A stretch of DNA of 64,000 nt from Haemophilus parainfluenzae (GCF_003252725.1 NZ_QEPO01000001.1:62001-126000); one strand, 5' to 3'; positions 10,588-21,249 are shown, numbered from the stretch's first letter. The notes: a model not told the origin generated them from the sequence alone. Numbers and translations are program-made.

Positions 10588-11453
10588 TATTTCCAGCCTT
10601 TCACTTTACAAATTAAATCGTAAGCGGCTTGGATTTGCTGCGCTTTTTCTTTAGCCATTTCCATCATTTCTGGCGGTAAGCCTTTAGCGACTAATTTATC
10701 TGGGTGATGTTCATTCATTAAACGACGATATGCACGTTTTACGGCATTGCGATCATCACTTTCACTCACGCCCAATACTTTATAAGCATCGCTTAATGTT
10801 GGGCCTGAAGATTGCTGGTAACCACCTTGTTGTTGGTATTGGTAGCTACCTTGCTGTTGATAACCGCCCTGTTGGTATTGGCGATAGAATCCACTCTGGG
10901 TAAATTGACGAGCCGCAATTTCCATTGCCAGCATTTGCTCAAACTGCATACGGGAAAGACCAAGCTCTTCAGCCACCACATAAAGCACTTCTTTTTCTGA
11001 GTCATGTAATTGAGAATCAGCAAATGCGGCTTGCACTTGTACGTGCAAGAACATTCTCAGTAAATCAGCTCGTTGTCCACATCCAATGCGAAATTCGCGA
11101 ATCACCTGACGTAGTGGAAAATCTGCTGCTTTACCTCGACTAAATGCCTCTTGAGCAAGTTTGCGATGACTCTCATCTAATTGCATCTGATTCATCAACT
11201 GATTCGCCAGTTGAATATCTTCTTCTGTTACACGACCTTTGGATTTACTTAAATGTCCAAGTACCGCAAAAGTAGTTTGCATAAAGAGCGCTTGTCGGGT
11301 CGTTTTTTTCTTAAAAAAGCTAGAGTTAACCGAACCAAGCTCATAGAGTTTTTTATCTGCGATAGAGCCTAAAATAAGTCCAGCGATGGCGCCTAAAAAG
11401 CCTCCCCATTTAAAACCGAGAAAAACGCCGATAATCTTTCCAAAAAAATACAT
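10587..11453 (-). CDS. djlA: Co-chaperone DjlA (membrane-anchored J-domain protein)
   Basis: A 288-residue DnaJ-like protein. The N terminus is a single glycine-rich transmembrane helix (about 8-30) of the type known to dimerise in E. coli DjlA. A TerB-like helical domain follows (about 60-165), then a low-complexity Gln/Gly/Tyr linker (about 190-220), then a C-terminal J domain with the HPD motif (NEHHPDKLV) that stimulates DnaK. It forms a tight unit with dusC, sharing one base at the stop/start junction. A lone uptake sequence lies just upstream at 11466-11474. Confidence 0.92.
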   Translation of the reverse strand: MYFFGKIIGVFLGFKWGGFLGAIAGLILGSIADKKLYELGSVNSSFFKKKTTRQALFMQTTFAVLGHLSKSKGRVTEEDIQLANQLMNQMQLDESHRKLAQEAFSRGKAADFPLRQVIREFRIGCGQRADLLRMFLHVQVQAAFADSQLHDSEKEVLYVVAEELGLSRMQFEQMLAMEIAARQFTQSGFYRQYQQGGYQQQGSYQYQQQGGYQQSSGPTLSDAYKVLGVSESDDRNAVKRAYRRLMNEHHPDKLVAKGLPPEMMEMAKEKAQQIQAAYDLICKVKGWK

Positions 11454-11559
11454 TCTCTTCCCCTAAAGTGCGGTCAAAAGGTCTTTTGACAATAATGGGC
11501 AAACGCAAATGTCTGCCCTTACATTAATATGGCTTTATTCTTATTTTTCAAGTGATGAA

Positions 11560-12201
11560 TTACACACCATAACTTTCACGATAAGCCCGCATCGCAGGTA
11601 AATATTGCTGATAATCGGGTTCTTTTTCAATGAATTGCATTAAATCATCCAAATCAATAATAGAAAGCACTTTGCACTGATAGTCACGTTCCACTTCTTG
11701 AATAGCGGAAAGTTCGCCTTTGCCTTTTTCCTGACGATTTAATGCAATAAATACGGCGGCTAATTTGGCGTGATTGACTTCAAGAAGCGCCATGGATTCA
11801 CGAATGGCTGTGCCAGCTGTAATGACATCATCGACTAACAACACATTGCCGGCTAATGGGCTACCGATCAAATTACCGCCTTCACCGTGATCTTTCGCTT
11901 CTTTGCGATTAAAGCAAACAGGTGTATCACGATTAAATTGATTGAATAGTGCAATGGAAACGCTCGTCGCAATCGGAATACCTTTATAGGCAGGTCCAAA
12001 AATGACATCAAAATCGACCGCACTTGATTGAATTGCTTTCGCGTAGTATTCACCTAAGCGAGCAAGATCTGCGCCAGTACTAAACAATCCGGCATTGAAA
12101 AAATAAGGACTTTTTCGACCTGATTTTAGGGTAAATTCACCAAATTTGAGCACTTGGCGGCTCAGCGCGAATTTAATAAATTCGATTTTGTAGCTTTCCA
12201 T
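11560..12201 (-). CDS. pyrE: Orotate phosphoribosyltransferase PyrE
   Basis: A 213-residue enzyme that converts orotate and PRPP to OMP in pyrimidine synthesis. The PRPP-binding motif [16 protein letters not shown] is at about 121-136. [12 protein letters not shown] and the lysine-bearing [12 protein letters not shown] loop are also present. It lies 9 bases downstream of rph, the conserved rph-pyrE arrangement of gamma-proteobacteria, and is probably cotranscribed with it. An uptake sequence (12017-12025) is embedded in the gene. Confidence 0.95.
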   Translation of the reverse strand: MESYKIEFIKFALSRQVLKFGEFTLKSGRKSPYFFNAGLFSTGADLARLGEYYAKAIQSSAVDFDVIFGPAYKGIPIATSVSIALFNQFNRDTPVCFNRKEAKDHGEGGNLIGSPLAGNVLLVDDVITAGTAIRESMALLEVNHAKLAAVFIALNRQEKGKGELSAIQEVERDYQCKVLSIIDLDDLMQFIEKEPDYQQYLPAMRAYRESYGV

Positions 12202-12210
12202 TTTTTGTTC

Positions 12211-12927
12211 CTATAAACCTAATGCTTCACGTTGTGCAGCGAAGATTTGTTCGCAGCCTTGTTTTGCTAAGCCCAATAAGGTGAGTAATTCTTCGTGGCT
12301 GAATGGTTCACCTTCTGCAGTACCTTGCACTTCGATCATGCGGCCATCTTCCATCATCACAACGTTCATGTCTGTTTCAGCGGCTGAATCTTCCACATAT
12401 TCCAAATCACACACGGCTTCACCTTCAACAATTCCAACCGAAATTGCAGCAACCAGACCTTTGATTGGATTGGTTTTTAATGTGCCGTTAGCGATTAAAC
12501 CATTGATAGCATCACATAAAGCCACTGCTGCACCAGTGATAGAAGCTGTTCTTGTACCGCCATCCGCTTGAATCACATCGCAGTCTAAGGTAATAGAACG
12601 TTCGCCAAGGGCTTCTAAGTCAACCATGGCACGCAATGAACGTGCGATTAAGCGTTGAATTTCCATGGTACGTCCACCTTGTTTGCCCTTTGCGGCCTCA
12701 CGTTGCATACGGCTGTGTGTAGAGCGTGGCAACATGCCATATTCTGCTGTCACCCAACCTTGATTTTGTCCTTTTAAGAAACGCGGTACGCTTTCATCAA
12801 CACTCGCCGTACATAATACTTTGGTATCACCAAATTCAACTAATACTGAGCCTTCAGCATGTTTCGTGTAATTACGGGTGATTTTGATTGGACGAGATTG
12901 ATGATTTTCACGATTATTTGGACGCAT
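12211..12927 (-). CDS. rph: Ribonuclease PH
   Basis: A 238-residue phosphorolytic 3'-5' exoribonuclease that trims tRNA 3' ends. It begins [20 protein letters not shown], and the RPH core [18 protein letters not shown], the arginine-rich [19 protein letters not shown] and [18 protein letters not shown] are all present. The gene is full length; the C-terminal part is not frameshifted as it is in E. coli K-12. It is followed by pyrE in the same orientation, and a terminator from the upstream SulP gene lies just before its promoter. Confidence 0.95.
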   Translation of the reverse strand: MRPNNRENHQSRPIKITRNYTKHAEGSVLVEFGDTKVLCTASVDESVPRFLKGQNQGWVTAEYGMLPRSTHSRMQREAAKGKQGGRTMEIQRLIARSLRAMVDLEALGERSITLDCDVIQADGGTRTASITGAAVALCDAINGLIANGTLKTNPIKGLVAAISVGIVEGEAVCDLEYVEDSAAETDMNVVMMEDGRMIEVQGTAEGEPFSHEELLTLLGLAKQGCEQIFAAQREALGL

Positions 12928-12954
12928 TCTGAATTCCTTTATTTTTATTGATAA

Positions 12955-12982
12955 AAAAGCGTGCCTATTTTAGCACGCTTTT
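12955..12982 (-). terminator. Terminator after SulP gene
   Basis: AAGCGTGC and GCACGCTT form an 8-bp stem with a CTATTTTA loop. On the - strand it is followed by a T6 run. Confidence 0.8.
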
Positions 12983-12989
12983 CACTGTT

Positions 12990-14732
12990 TTATGGATTTG
13001 CTTGTTCAAACTCACGAATTTTATTAAAGACATCTTGTAAATCTGAGCCGTAGTTAATTTTTTGCAATTCAGGAACAGAGTTTGATTTCACTAACATTCT
13101 CAGTGGTTGGAACTGCATATTGCACAAGTAGATTTGTTGATGTGGCAACATATGTTGTACAAAGTGAGTGAGTGCATGAATGCCCCCAGTATCGAGTACG
13201 GTCACAGCATCGCATTGCAATACGATATGTTTGATTTCGTGATCCGTATGTACGGTTTTATCGTGCAAATCCGCAAAGAGTTTATCTGCCGCCGCAAAGA
13301 ACAATGGGCCACTGATACGATAAGCTAACACATCATTCAGATCTTCTGGTGCAGGTTGCTCAATAGCTTTTGTCATTTCTGCAATGGTGCGGATAAATAA
13401 GAGGCTCGCCAATAATACGCCAACTGAGATGGCAATCACCATATCGAATAACACGGTGAGAATTAAGCAAGTGAACAACACCGCAATTTCATTTTGTGTG
13501 GAACGACGCGCCAAACGAATAATTTCAGGCACATTTGCCATATGCCATGCGACTATCAACAATAGAGCAGCCATGGAGGAAAGTGGCAAGTAAGACAGGG
13601 CATTCGCAAAGAATAACAGTGAGAATAAGACTAAGAGTGCATGAATAACACTAGATATTGGTGATACCGCACCCGATTTCACATTAGCTGCTGAGCGCGC
13701 AATGGCTGCTGTTGCGGTAATCCCACCTAAGAATGGTGAAACAATATTCCCTAAGCCTTGAGCGAGTAGTTCATTATTGGAGCGATGTTTAGTATCCGTC
13801 ATGTTATCTAAAATGACCGCACAAAGTAGTGACTCAATCGCACCTAATACTGCCATTGAAAAGGCTGCAGGTAAGAGCGTCTGTATGCGATCAAAATTCC
13901 AATTGATGACTTCACCTTGTGAGTTTGGAATATTCCAAGGTAAGGCAAATTCAGGCAAGACATTAGGAATGCCATTTCCCGTTGTGCCATCCGCTAAGGT
14001 GTAGTGGAATGCCGTACCAATAGTTTCAACCGAGAAACCAAATTGTCCTAAGGCTAATGCCATCAGTGTACCAATAATCACAGCAGGTAAATGACCAGGC
14101 ACAGGTAAACGAAGTTTGTGCCATTGTGTGAGAACAAATAAGGTGACCACACCAACAGCGGTATCAGCCCAGCTAATCGTTGGAAGTGCGGTCAAAATAG
14201 CCTGTACTTTTTCAATATAGTGAGGTGGCATTTGGGTAATATCTAAACCTAAGAAATCTTTGATTTGCAATGTACCGATAGTAATGCCAATCCCGCAGGT
14301 AAAGCCAAGTGTAACGGGGAGAGGTATATACTCAATTAGTCGTCCTAATCGAGACAGCGCCATGATGACTAAAATAATCCCCGAGAGCAGCGTCGCCATA
14401 AGCAAACCACTGAGTCCAAATTGTTGGGTGACGGGATATAAAATCACGACAAATGCCGCGGTTGGTCCAGAAATATTAAAACGCGATCCACCAGTTAATG
14501 CAATCACAATACCCGCTACGATAGCCGTATAAAGACCATGTTGTGGTGGAACACCGCTGGCGATCGCTAAGGCCATGGAGAGGGGAATCGCAATGACTCC
14601 AACAGTGAGCCCCGCAATAATATCTTTAATCAATTTTTGTTTTCCGTAACCTTCACGGAAAGATTCTTTCAATGCGCTAAATGGTTTTACAGCCAGAAAC
14701 ACATTTTTAGAAAAGAGTGATTTGATTTGCAT
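12990..14732 (-). CDS. SulP-family anion transporter with STAS domain (DauA-like)
   Basis: A 580-residue SLC26/SulP protein. Residues about 35-440 form the membrane domain, with the N-terminal signature [20 protein letters not shown] and [20 protein letters not shown]. Residues about 465-570 form a cytoplasmic STAS domain with the [10 protein letters not shown] switch motif. The membrane domain closely resembles E. coli DauA (YchM), a C4-dicarboxylate carrier; other SulP members carry bicarbonate or sulfate. A periplasmic carbonic anhydrase is encoded 3.5 kb away, which makes bicarbonate worth considering, but the substrate cannot be decided from sequence. An uptake sequence lies at 14184-14192. 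Confidence 0.85.
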   Translation of the reverse strand: MQIKSLFSKNVFLAVKPFSALKESFREGYGKQKLIKDIIAGLTVGVIAIPLSMALAIASGVPPQHGLYTAIVAGIVIALTGGSRFNISGPTAAFVVILYPVTQQFGLSGLLMATLLSGIILVIMALSRLGRLIEYIPLPVTLGFTCGIGITIGTLQIKDFLGLDITQMPPHYIEKVQAILTALPTISWADTAVGVVTLFVLTQWHKLRLPVPGHLPAVIIGTLMALALGQFGFSVETIGTAFHYTLADGTTGNGIPNVLPEFALPWNIPNSQGEVINWNFDRIQTLLPAAFSMAVLGAIESLLCAVILDNMTDTKHRSNNELLAQGLGNIVSPFLGGITATAAIARSAANVKSGAVSPISSVIHALLVLFSLLFFANALSYLPLSSMAALLLIVAWHMANVPEIIRLARRSTQNEIAVLFTCLILTVLFDMVIAISVGVLLASLLFIRTIAEMTKAIEQPAPEDLNDVLAYRISGPLFFAAADKLFADLHDKTVHTDHEIKHIVLQCDAVTVLDTGGIHALTHFVQHMLPHQQIYLCNMQFQPLRMLVKSNSVPELQKINYGSDLQDVFNKIREFEQANP

Positions 14733-14812
14733 AAAAATACGACGATAGAAAAGAGATAAGTTTATATTTTAGCTAAAAGGAATAGGATTTTTTATGTTCT
14801 AGCTCAAAAAAC

Positions 14813-14841
14813 TTGACTAATCTTAGATAAATCTTTATATT
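14813..14841 (+). promoter_or_regulatory. Promoter of tRNA-Ser
   Basis: TTGACT at 14813-14818 and TATATT at 14836-14841 are separated by 17 bases and lie just upstream of the tRNA gene. Confidence 0.7.
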
Positions 14842-14857
14842 TCACGCACTTCAAAAC

Positions 14858-14947
14858 GGTGAGATGTCCGAGTGGTTGAAGGAGCACGCCTGGAAAGCGT
14901 GTATGTGCGAAAGTGCATCGGGGGTTCGAATCCCCCTCTCACCGCCA
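14858..14947 (+). tRNA. tRNA-Ser (anticodon GGA)
   Basis: A class II tRNA of 90 bases with a long variable arm. The acceptor stem GGTGAGA pairs with TCTCACC, the anticodon loop is CTGGAAA, the T-loop is GGTTCGAATCC, the discriminator is G, and CCA is encoded. It closely matches E. coli tRNA-Ser(GGA). No integrase or attachment-site duplication was seen next to it. Confidence 0.97.
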
Positions 14948-15103
14948 TTCAAATATTTTCTTTTCTGAATTTAAAATCATCTTTTAAACTAATCATTTTG
15001 AAATCTAGAATTGACGTTATTTTTCTTTGTATAAAATATGCGTAGAGCTATTACTTTCGCTGAAAAAGTAAATAGAAAAACAATAATAGATTGAGATGAG
15101 TTA

Positions 15104-15180
<77 letters not shown>

Positions 15181-15232
15181 ATTTCAAGGGTTACATCTTT
15201 TGTATGGAATTTCGAGGGAAATATAAAAGAAG

Positions 15233-15309
15233 TGGTCGGCGAGATAGGATTTGAACCTACGACCCACTGGTCCCAAACCAGTTGCGCTACCAAGCTGCGC
15301 TACTCGCCG
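15233..15309 (-). tRNA. tRNA-Pro (anticodon TGG)
   Basis: A 77-base tRNA with an anticodon loop TTTGGGA, acceptor CGGCGAG pairing with CTCGCCG, and encoded CCA. It closely resembles E. coli ProM. It lies directly after a strong promoter and 52 bases upstream of tRNA-Arg. Confidence 0.97.
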
Positions 15310-15322
15310 ACGATTGAGCACA

Positions 15323-15350
15323 ATTATAGTGAGCTTTTCTTTTCAGTCAA
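15323..15350 (-). promoter_or_regulatory. Promoter of tRNA-Pro/tRNA-Arg
   Basis: On the - strand, TTGACT (15345-15350) and TATAAT (15323-15328) are separated by 16 bases, ending about 13 bases before the tRNA-Pro 5' end. Confidence 0.75.
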
Positions 15351-15488
15351 TTAATTTTTTAGATTCCTCTTTCAACTGCTCAAAATTATTCCAGTTTTTT
15401 TAACCGCTCTTTTGTTGTCTTTGTAAAATAAGGCGTAGTCAGTTAAAATAGCAAACGTTTACTTAATGCCATCTTGAGGAAAAAACGC

Positions 15489-16346
15489 ATGACTGCTCAA
15501 ATTATTTCAGGTACTGAACTATCAAAAAAAATCAAATCGGATGTTGCCAATAAAATTGAACATTATCGTGCTCAAGGTAAACGTGCGCCAGGACTTGCGG
15601 TAATTTTGGTGGGGGCAGATCCCGCTTCTCAAGTTTATGTAGGCAGTAAACGAAAAAGCTGTGAGGAAATCGGGATGGTTTCAAAATCCTATGATTTACC
15701 TGAAACAACGTCGGAGGCAGAATTACTACAACTGATAGATCAATTGAATGCCGATGAAACCATTGATGGTATTCTCGTGCAACTTCCATTGCCTAAACAA
15801 ATTAATAGCACATCAGTGATTGAGCGTATTAGCCCTGAAAAAGATGTGGATGGTTTCCATCCTTATAATGTGGGACGCTTATGTCAGCGTATTCCAACTT
15901 TACGCGCTTGCACCCCTTATGGTGTGATGAAATTATTAGAAACTACAGGTATTGATTTACACGGTAAGCATGCCGTGATCGTTGGTGCATCAAATATTGT
16001 AGGGCGTCCAATGTCGCTTGAATTATTATTGGCAGGCGCTACTGTCACGGTAACGCACCGTTTTACCAAAGATTTAGAACATCATATTCGTCAGGCGGAT
16101 GTTTTAGTGGTAGCTGTGGGTAAACCTCGTTTTATTCCGGGCGATTGGATTAAAGAAGGGGCAACAGTCATTGATGTGGGGATTAACCGTATCAATGGCA
16201 AATTAGTGGGCGATGTGGAATATGATGTGGCGATACAAAAAGCGGCTTATATTACGCCAGTACCGGGTGGAGTAGGACCAATGACAGTTGCCATGCTGAT
16301 GTTTAATACACTTTATGCCTATGAGCGTAACAATCAACTGGTTTAA
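15489..16346 (+). CDS. folD: Bifunctional methylenetetrahydrofolate dehydrogenase/cyclohydrolase FolD
   Basis: A 285-residue enzyme that interconverts methylene-, methenyl- and formyl-tetrahydrofolate with NADP. Visible motifs include the catalytic lysine region [27 protein letters not shown], the [11 protein letters not shown] signature, the Rossmann [13 protein letters not shown] and the C-terminal [16 protein letters not shown]. The frame extends to 15474, but GAGG followed by A-rich spacing supports ATG 15489 and the usual start [12 protein letters not shown]. An uptake-sequence dyad follows as terminator. Confidence 0.95.
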   Translation: MTAQIISGTELSKKIKSDVANKIEHYRAQGKRAPGLAVILVGADPASQVYVGSKRKSCEEIGMVSKSYDLPETTSEAELLQLIDQLNADETIDGILVQLPLPKQINSTSVIERISPEKDVDGFHPYNVGRLCQRIPTLRACTPYGVMKLLETTGIDLHGKHAVIVGASNIVGRPMSLELLLAGATVTVTHRFTKDLEHHIRQADVLVVAVGKPRFIPGDWIKEGATVIDVGINRINGKLVGDVEYDVAIQKAAYITPVPGGVGPMTVAMLMFNTLYAYERNNQLV

Positions 16347-16351
16347 GAAAT

Positions 16352-16385
16352 AAAAAAGTGCGGCTAAATTTGACCGCACTTTTTG
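16352..16385. terminator. Uptake-sequence dyad between folD and ndh
   Basis: AAAAGTGCGG and CCGCACTTTT are inverted around a ten-base loop. The left copy deviates from the core at its last base (C for T). Flanking A and T runs allow termination in both directions. Confidence 0.75.
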
Positions 16386-16387
16386 TC

Positions 16388-17722
16388 TTAATGTAATTTC
16401 AATCTTGGTTTTAAATAGTGGTTAAGTTTATCTACTAAAATAATCAAGCCAATCTTAATACATCCATGCAAAGCATGTTGATGCATACGATATAAAGACA
16501 CGTACGCAAACTGTGCAAATTTACCTTGAACAGTCAGTGGGTTTTTCCCAAATTTATTTGAAATGCTACCCAATGCGGTAAAGCTTGAAAGAGAAACCAA
16601 GGTTCCCTTATCGTTGTACTTGAAGGCTTTTAATGGTTTTTGCTCAAAAAGTGCAAAGATATTTTTTGCACAAGCTTTTGCCATTTGGTGTGCCGCTTGC
16701 GCTCTTGGCGGAACTAATTTACCGTTTGGTTGCATTAATGCCGCACAGTCACCAATGGCAAAAATACTGTCATCCACCGTAGTTTGAAGGGTATCTTTTA
16801 CCACTAATTGATTGATACGGTTAAGCTCTAATCCATCGAATTGCTGTGTCACCGTTGAAGTGCGAACACCCGCCGCCCAAACAATAAGGTCAGCTTTGAT
16901 TTCTTCGCCATCTTTGGTGATAAGTGTATTTGGTTGGGCTTCCGTGATCATGGTATTTAATTTCACATTTGCCCCCATTTCTTGCAATTCATCTAATACC
17001 GCTGCAGATAAATTTTCAGGTAGAGCCGGTAATAAGCGAGGACCTGCTTCAACTAAGGTGACTTGCAAGCAAGAATTATCAATTTTACCGTAACCGTAAG
17101 AAGACAAGTCTTCAGTCGCATGATAAAGCTCAGCAGTTAATTCCACACCAGTTGCACCGCCGCCAACAATCGCAATATTGACTTTACTTTCATCCACTAA
17201 TTTCTGTTTAAATTCTTCTTCACCAATATCATCTAATGCGCGGTTTTCAGAGAATTTAAGGAATAGTTCCAACATTCTTTGTTGGAAGCGAAGTGCTTGA
17301 TCTGAGCTATCCAAGAAAATACAGTTATCGGCAACGCCTTTTGTATTGAAATCATTCGATTTACTGCCGATCGCAATCACTAAGTAATCATAAGGAATAC
17401 GGCGCGCAACCACGAGCATATCGCCTTCTTGCCCATAAACTGGGGCAAGTTCAACATATTTTTGCTCACGATTAATACGCGTGATTGAGCCTTGCTCAAA
17501 GCTGAAATGGTGGTTTTTCCCGTGTGCACGATAGCTCAGAGAATCTGTACCATCATCCATCACACCTGTAGCAATTTCATGTAATAAGGGTTTCCATAAG
17601 TGGGTCGCATTGCGATCCACAAGCGTCACTTTAGCCTGTTTTTTACGACCTAATTTGTCACCTAAAAATGTCGCTAACTCTATGCCGCCGGCGCCACCGC
17701 CAACGATAACGACGTTTTTCAT
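16388..17722 (-). CDS. ndh: NADH dehydrogenase type II (non-proton-pumping)
   Basis: A 444-residue FAD enzyme that transfers electrons from NADH to quinone at the inner face of the membrane. The FAD-binding GGGAGGIEL is at the N terminus and the NADH-binding IVGGGATGVELTAELYH is near residue 176. SIFAIGDCAALMQPNGKLVPPRAQAAHQMA is the conserved C-terminal FAD contact region, followed by an amphipathic/hydrophobic C-terminal segment for membrane attachment. It feeds the menaquinone pool made by menA and men-pathway genes in this window. It is monocistronic and convergent with folD. Confidence 0.93.
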   Translation of the reverse strand: MKNVVIVGGGAGGIELATFLGDKLGRKKQAKVTLVDRNATHLWKPLLHEIATGVMDDGTDSLSYRAHGKNHHFSFEQGSITRINREQKYVELAPVYGQEGDMLVVARRIPYDYLVIAIGSKSNDFNTKGVADNCIFLDSSDQALRFQQRMLELFLKFSENRALDDIGEEEFKQKLVDESKVNIAIVGGGATGVELTAELYHATEDLSSYGYGKIDNSCLQVTLVEAGPRLLPALPENLSAAVLDELQEMGANVKLNTMITEAQPNTLITKDGEEIKADLIVWAAGVRTSTVTQQFDGLELNRINQLVVKDTLQTTVDDSIFAIGDCAALMQPNGKLVPPRAQAAHQMAKACAKNIFALFEQKPLKAFKYNDKGTLVSLSSFTALGSISNKFGKNPLTVQGKFAQFAYVSLYRMHQHALHGCIKIGLIILVDKLNHYLKPRLKLH

Positions 17723-17822
17723 AAAGTACTCCTAAAAGCAAAATTGTTAAAAATGTTAAACTAATGTAATGATAGCATAACAAATAAACAAGACGAAAAA
17801 ATTTAATGGAAATGACCGCACT

Positions 17823-18446
17823 TTATTGATGGCAGCGATCGTAAAGCGGTTGTAACTGTTGAATGGTTTTTGTGATAAATGAAACGGGATCAATTTGATG
17901 AAGTTCAGCTTTTTCAATGCTTTTACCAATGCACCAAAAATCTTCCTCTGATCGTAAAAAGAGATCTTTTTCAGCAATTTGTTTCACTTGGCGAAAGTCA
18001 CCATATTCGCTTTCATCTTCTCGCCAAATATCAAAATCGGCAAATTGTTTGAAGTCAAATTGGTCAAGCCACTGATTATATTGTTGCACATTAATTTGTG
18101 AGCGATTTGCACGATAGCAATGCCAATCTAAACATACTCTTAGTCGGCGACGATTTAATAGCACAGAAAAAATAGCTGCAGAATTTTGGTTAAACTCGTA
18201 TTTAAAATAAGCGAAGAAATGCGCGCGAACCTGCCAGCCATTGGTCCAACTTTCAATATGCGGTTTCGCAAAAGGCATGCCAAGTTGCTTTGCCACTTCT
18301 TGAATAATCGCTTTCCAGTTATCCCAATGTAATTTGTAATCAGCTTTAATTGCCGGAATATCTTCCGGACAAAATTTCTTCATCTGGGCGAATTGGTAGA
18401 ACGGAATATTGAACAGTTCGCAAGATTCAGCATTAAGTGAGAGCAT
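17823..18446 (-). CDS. Conserved Pasteurellaceae protein of unknown function (HI_0552-like)
   Basis: A 207-residue soluble protein without signal peptide or membrane segment, unusually rich in Trp, Phe, Tyr and His. I recognise no catalytic motif. It contains a LNRRRLRVCLDWHCYRA stretch that suggests a basic surface. The position next to apaH matches H. influenzae, where the neighbour is an uncharacterised protein (HI_0552 family). It starts 9 bases after apaH ends on the same strand, so it is probably cotranscribed with apaH. The stop codon falls within an uptake sequence (17815-17823). The function is unknown. Confidence 0.75.
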   Translation of the reverse strand: MLSLNAESCELFNIPFYQFAQMKKFCPEDIPAIKADYKLHWDNWKAIIQEVAKQLGMPFAKPHIESWTNGWQVRAHFFAYFKYEFNQNSAAIFSVLLNRRRLRVCLDWHCYRANRSQINVQQYNQWLDQFDFKQFADFDIWREDESEYGDFRQVKQIAEKDLFLRSEEDFWCIGKSIEKAELHQIDPVSFITKTIQQLQPLYDRCHQ

Positions 18447-18455
18447 AGTGTTTCC

Positions 18456-19283
18456 TTAAAAATCACAGTAATTTTTGACCGCACTTTGTGTGAAGAGCTG
18501 TTTATCTTCCCAACGCAACATAGTCATTCGATTATTCCACACACAACCTGTATCTAAGGCATAAATACCTTGAGGGAGATTCTCATCGACTAAACTTGCC
18601 CAGTGCCCAAATACAATCGGGATCTGTTTATAAAGAGGATTATCCAAATTAAACCAAGGTATAAGCTCCGCCGGCGCATCTTTCAAAGAGGATTTACAGG
18701 CAAAATCAAAGCGATGATCTGAATAGCAAAAACGCATTCGAGTGAACGCATTAATAATGTAACGATGACGTGCTAAGCCCTGCAAATCTGGCGACCAACG
18801 ATTGGGTTGTTCTGAATACATATTTTCAATGAGATAATAAAAATCACCATGCTGTAAAATGTGTTCCACTTCAGCTGCACAAGATTTCGCGGTTTCCAAA
18901 TCCCAATCTGGCGAAATGCCTGCATGTGCCATCAGGAAGTTTAATTTTTCATTATGCACAAGTAAGGGTTGATGGCGTAACCAGTCAATAAGTTCATCAA
19001 AATCGGGCGCATTAAAAATAGCATCGACACGATCACGAGGCTTCACTTTTTTAATACCCAGTGCGGTTGCAATTAGATGCAGATCGTGATTACCAAGGAC
19101 AGTCTGTGCCGCACTTCCAAGTGATTTTACAAAACGAAGACATTCAAGTGATTTATCGCCACGCGCCACAAGATCCCCCACAAGATAAAGTTTATCTTGC
19201 ACAGGATTGAAGTTTACTCGTTCTAATAAAAGCTGTAATTCATCATAACAGCCTTGTAAATCACCGACGAAATAGGTTGCCAT
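18456..19283 (-). CDS. apaH: Symmetrical bis(5'-nucleosyl)-tetraphosphatase ApaH
   Basis: A 275-residue metallophosphatase that hydrolyses Ap4A to two ADP and can remove Np4 caps from RNA. The metal-binding motifs appear in order: [10 protein letters not shown] (7-16), [12 protein letters not shown] (about 36-47), GNHDLH (about 64-69) and GHWASL near the C terminus. It follows rsmA by 17 bases on the same strand, the rsmA-apaH order also seen in enterobacteria. An uptake sequence (18478-18486) lies at the 3' end of the coding region. Confidence 0.95.
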   Translation of the reverse strand: MATYFVGDLQGCYDELQLLLERVNFNPVQDKLYLVGDLVARGDKSLECLRFVKSLGSAAQTVLGNHDLHLIATALGIKKVKPRDRVDAIFNAPDFDELIDWLRHQPLLVHNEKLNFLMAHAGISPDWDLETAKSCAAEVEHILQHGDFYYLIENMYSEQPNRWSPDLQGLARHRYIINAFTRMRFCYSDHRFDFACKSSLKDAPAELIPWFNLDNPLYKQIPIVFGHWASLVDENLPQGIYALDTGCVWNNRMTMLRWEDKQLFTQSAVKNYCDF

Positions 19284-19300
19284 TTTTGACCGCTCTTTTA

Positions 19301-20161
19301 CTATTCTGAATCTAAGATTTCATCTTTATTGACATCTACTGGTGGATTATCTGCCAACCAGTTGGCTAGGCGTGCATAATCTGCGATAGCTAAATTTTCT
19401 GCTCGTGCATTTAAATCAATACCAAGTGCGGTCAGATTTTCAGGTGAAAATAGTGTTGAAAGCGCATTACGCAATGTTTTACGACGTTGATTAAACGCTT
19501 GGGAGCAAACACGGTTCAACCAATATAGATCTTTTACAGGGTGAGGTAATTCTTTATGCGGAATTAAACGCACAACAGCTGAATCTACTTTCGGTGCTGG
19601 TTTAAATGCGGAAGGTGGCACTTCAAGCACAGGCATCACTTGGCAGAAATATTGCGCCATAATGGTTAAACGACCGTAAGCTTTACTATTTGGCCCTGCG
19701 CATAACCGTTTGACTACTTCTTTTTGCAGCATGAAGTGCATATCTTGAATCACATCGTGATACTTAAACAAGTGGAACATCAATGGGGTAGAAATGTTGT
19801 AAGGCAAGTTACCAAATACACGTAATTTCTGACCTTTTTCTGCTAAATGTTCTTTTGTATAAAGTTCACCAAAATCAAATTGCATGGCATCCGTTTCAAT
19901 AACGGTGAGCTTTTGATGTAAAAATGGATGATGACGTAGACGTTCAGCTAAATCTCGGTCAAGTTCTACTACAGTAAGATGATCGACAAGCTCTCCAACA
20001 GGCTCTGTTAATGCACCGAGTCCTGGACCAATTTCTACTAAGAATTGATTGGGTTGTGGGTAAATTGCCGCCACGATACCTTGAATCACAGAAGTATCAT
20101 GTAAAAAGTTTTGTCCAAAGCGTTTACGGGCGGTATGACCTAAGTGTTTTTTTGAATTCAT
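19301..20161 (-). CDS. rsmA: 16S rRNA (adenine1518/1519-N6)-dimethyltransferase RsmA (KsgA)
   Basis: A 286-residue SAM-dependent enzyme that dimethylates two adjacent adenines in the 3' hairpin of 16S rRNA, a late step in 30S maturation. RKRFGQNFL is the usual N-terminal motif, [13 protein letters not shown] is the SAM-binding loop, and [12 protein letters not shown] is the NPPY-type catalytic motif IV. The C-terminal helical domain contains [10 protein letters not shown]. It precedes apaH on the same strand. An uptake sequence lies at 19424-19432. The GT9 gene upstream ends only 41 bases before it. Confidence 0.95.
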   Translation of the reverse strand: MNSKKHLGHTARKRFGQNFLHDTSVIQGIVAAIYPQPNQFLVEIGPGLGALTEPVGELVDHLTVVELDRDLAERLRHHPFLHQKLTVIETDAMQFDFGELYTKEHLAEKGQKLRVFGNLPYNISTPLMFHLFKYHDVIQDMHFMLQKEVVKRLCAGPNSKAYGRLTIMAQYFCQVMPVLEVPPSAFKPAPKVDSAVVRLIPHKELPHPVKDLYWLNRVCSQAFNQRRKTLRNALSTLFSPENLTALGIDLNARAENLAIADYARLANWLADNPPVDVNKDEILDSE

Positions 20162-20202
20162 AAAAATAATCTAATAAATGATACAGTTTGTGGTTGGTAT
20201 CT

Positions 20203-21249
20203 TTAAATATCTAGCCACTCTGGTTTTATTTCTCTCGGAGAGAGAGCATTAACATTATCACGGTAATGAATAATATGGCATACATTTTTAGAATTGGGAT
20301 GCCAATGCGTAAAATTTTCTTTGTCTTGCGAGTAAAAACAAATTATAGGTTTATTTAAACCCGAAGCAATATGAATAGTTGATGTATCAACCGAAATAAG
20401 TAGAGTACAGTTTCTAATCAACTCAATTGTATGGTAGATCGTTGTGCGAGAATTTGGATAAACAAACACATCGTCAAATTGATTAGCGATTCTACTTAAA
20501 TGCTCATGAGTATCTGGTGTTGAGAGTAAGACCAATGGGCATTTACGATGATTTCTAATATATGCTAAGTAATCTACAATATGGGCATCGTTAAATTTTC
20601 TATTTTTCCCCGCGCCATAGAAGTTAATTGTAATGTAATTATTTAACTTGTTATCAGTAATAAACTGAAGAATTTCTTCTTTAGTTGAGCCATCTTGCGG
20701 AATATCATAGCTTTCATCACTTAGACTGATATTTGACTGGGCTAAAGCCTCTTTATAAATCTCTGAAAAATGACCGTCTTTAGTAATATTTATATTAAAA
20801 ATATTATAATCCGCTTTTCTATAGCCTATATAATTACGCGCATTGAGTATTCTCAATAGCAACAAGTCTCGGTTTCTAAGTACAATGGTTGGATCAATGA
20901 CAACATCGTATCTTTCTTTTCTAATAAGCAGTGCTGTCTTAATGTAGTCGAGAATGCTTCTTTTCTTTACAAGATAAATCTCATCAATATTATGATTTTT
21001 TTGGAACAGATAAGCGTTCTGTTTCGTGCAGATGACACCAATCTTTATCAAGGGGTTAAATTTCTTTATCTCCCGAAAAACAAAAGAACTAACGATATAG
21101 TCGCCAATTTTCCCATCTTGTCGCAAAAATAAGAAACTCTTAGGATGTTCTAAACTTTTTTGGAAGGGGGATCTTGACGATTTATCAAGTATCAATTTCC
21201 CGATTTTTAACCTTAGGGCTTTTAGCTTATTCATATTGTTTCCCATCAT
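20203..21249 (-). CDS. GT9-family (heptosyltransferase-like) glycosyltransferase
   Basis: A protein of 343-348 residues of the ADP-heptose:LPS heptosyltransferase superfamily (GT9, GT-B fold), which adds sugars to the lipooligosaccharide inner core. The N-terminal acceptor loop appears as LFLRQDGKIGDYIVSS (about 39-54). The C-terminal donor-site motif is LISVDTSTIHIASGLNKPIICFYS, the D-x-S/T-x-x-H-I/L-A form typical of the family. Three in-frame ATGs (21249, 21246, 21234) compete; the one at 21234 gives MNKLKALRL after a GGGAAAC sequence. The gene is more AT-rich than its neighbours. It overlaps by ATGA with the GT25 fragment upstream. H. influenzae keeps the phase-variable lic2A gene at this chromosomal site. 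The acceptor and sugar are unknown. Confidence 0.8.
   Translation of the reverse strand: MMGNNMNKLKALRLKIGKLILDKSSRSPFQKSLEHPKSFLFLRQDGKIGDYIVSSFVFREIKKFNPLIKIGVICTKQNAYLFQKNHNIDEIYLVKKRSILDYIKTALLIRKERYDVVIDPTIVLRNRDLLLLRILNARNYIGYRKADYNIFNINITKDGHFSEIYKEALAQSNISLSDESYDIPQDGSTKEEILQFITDNKLNNYITINFYGAGKNRKFNDAHIVDYLAYIRNHRKCPLVLLSTPDTHEHLSRIANQFDDVFVYPNSRTTIYHTIELIRNCTLLISVDTSTIHIASGLNKPIICFYSQDKENFTHWHPNSKNVCHIIHYRDNVNALSPREIKPEWLDI

Noticed and set aside
17756-17977. 73-codon frame at the end of the HI_0552-like gene
   Set aside because: Overlaps the real gene in another frame and runs through the uptake sequence.
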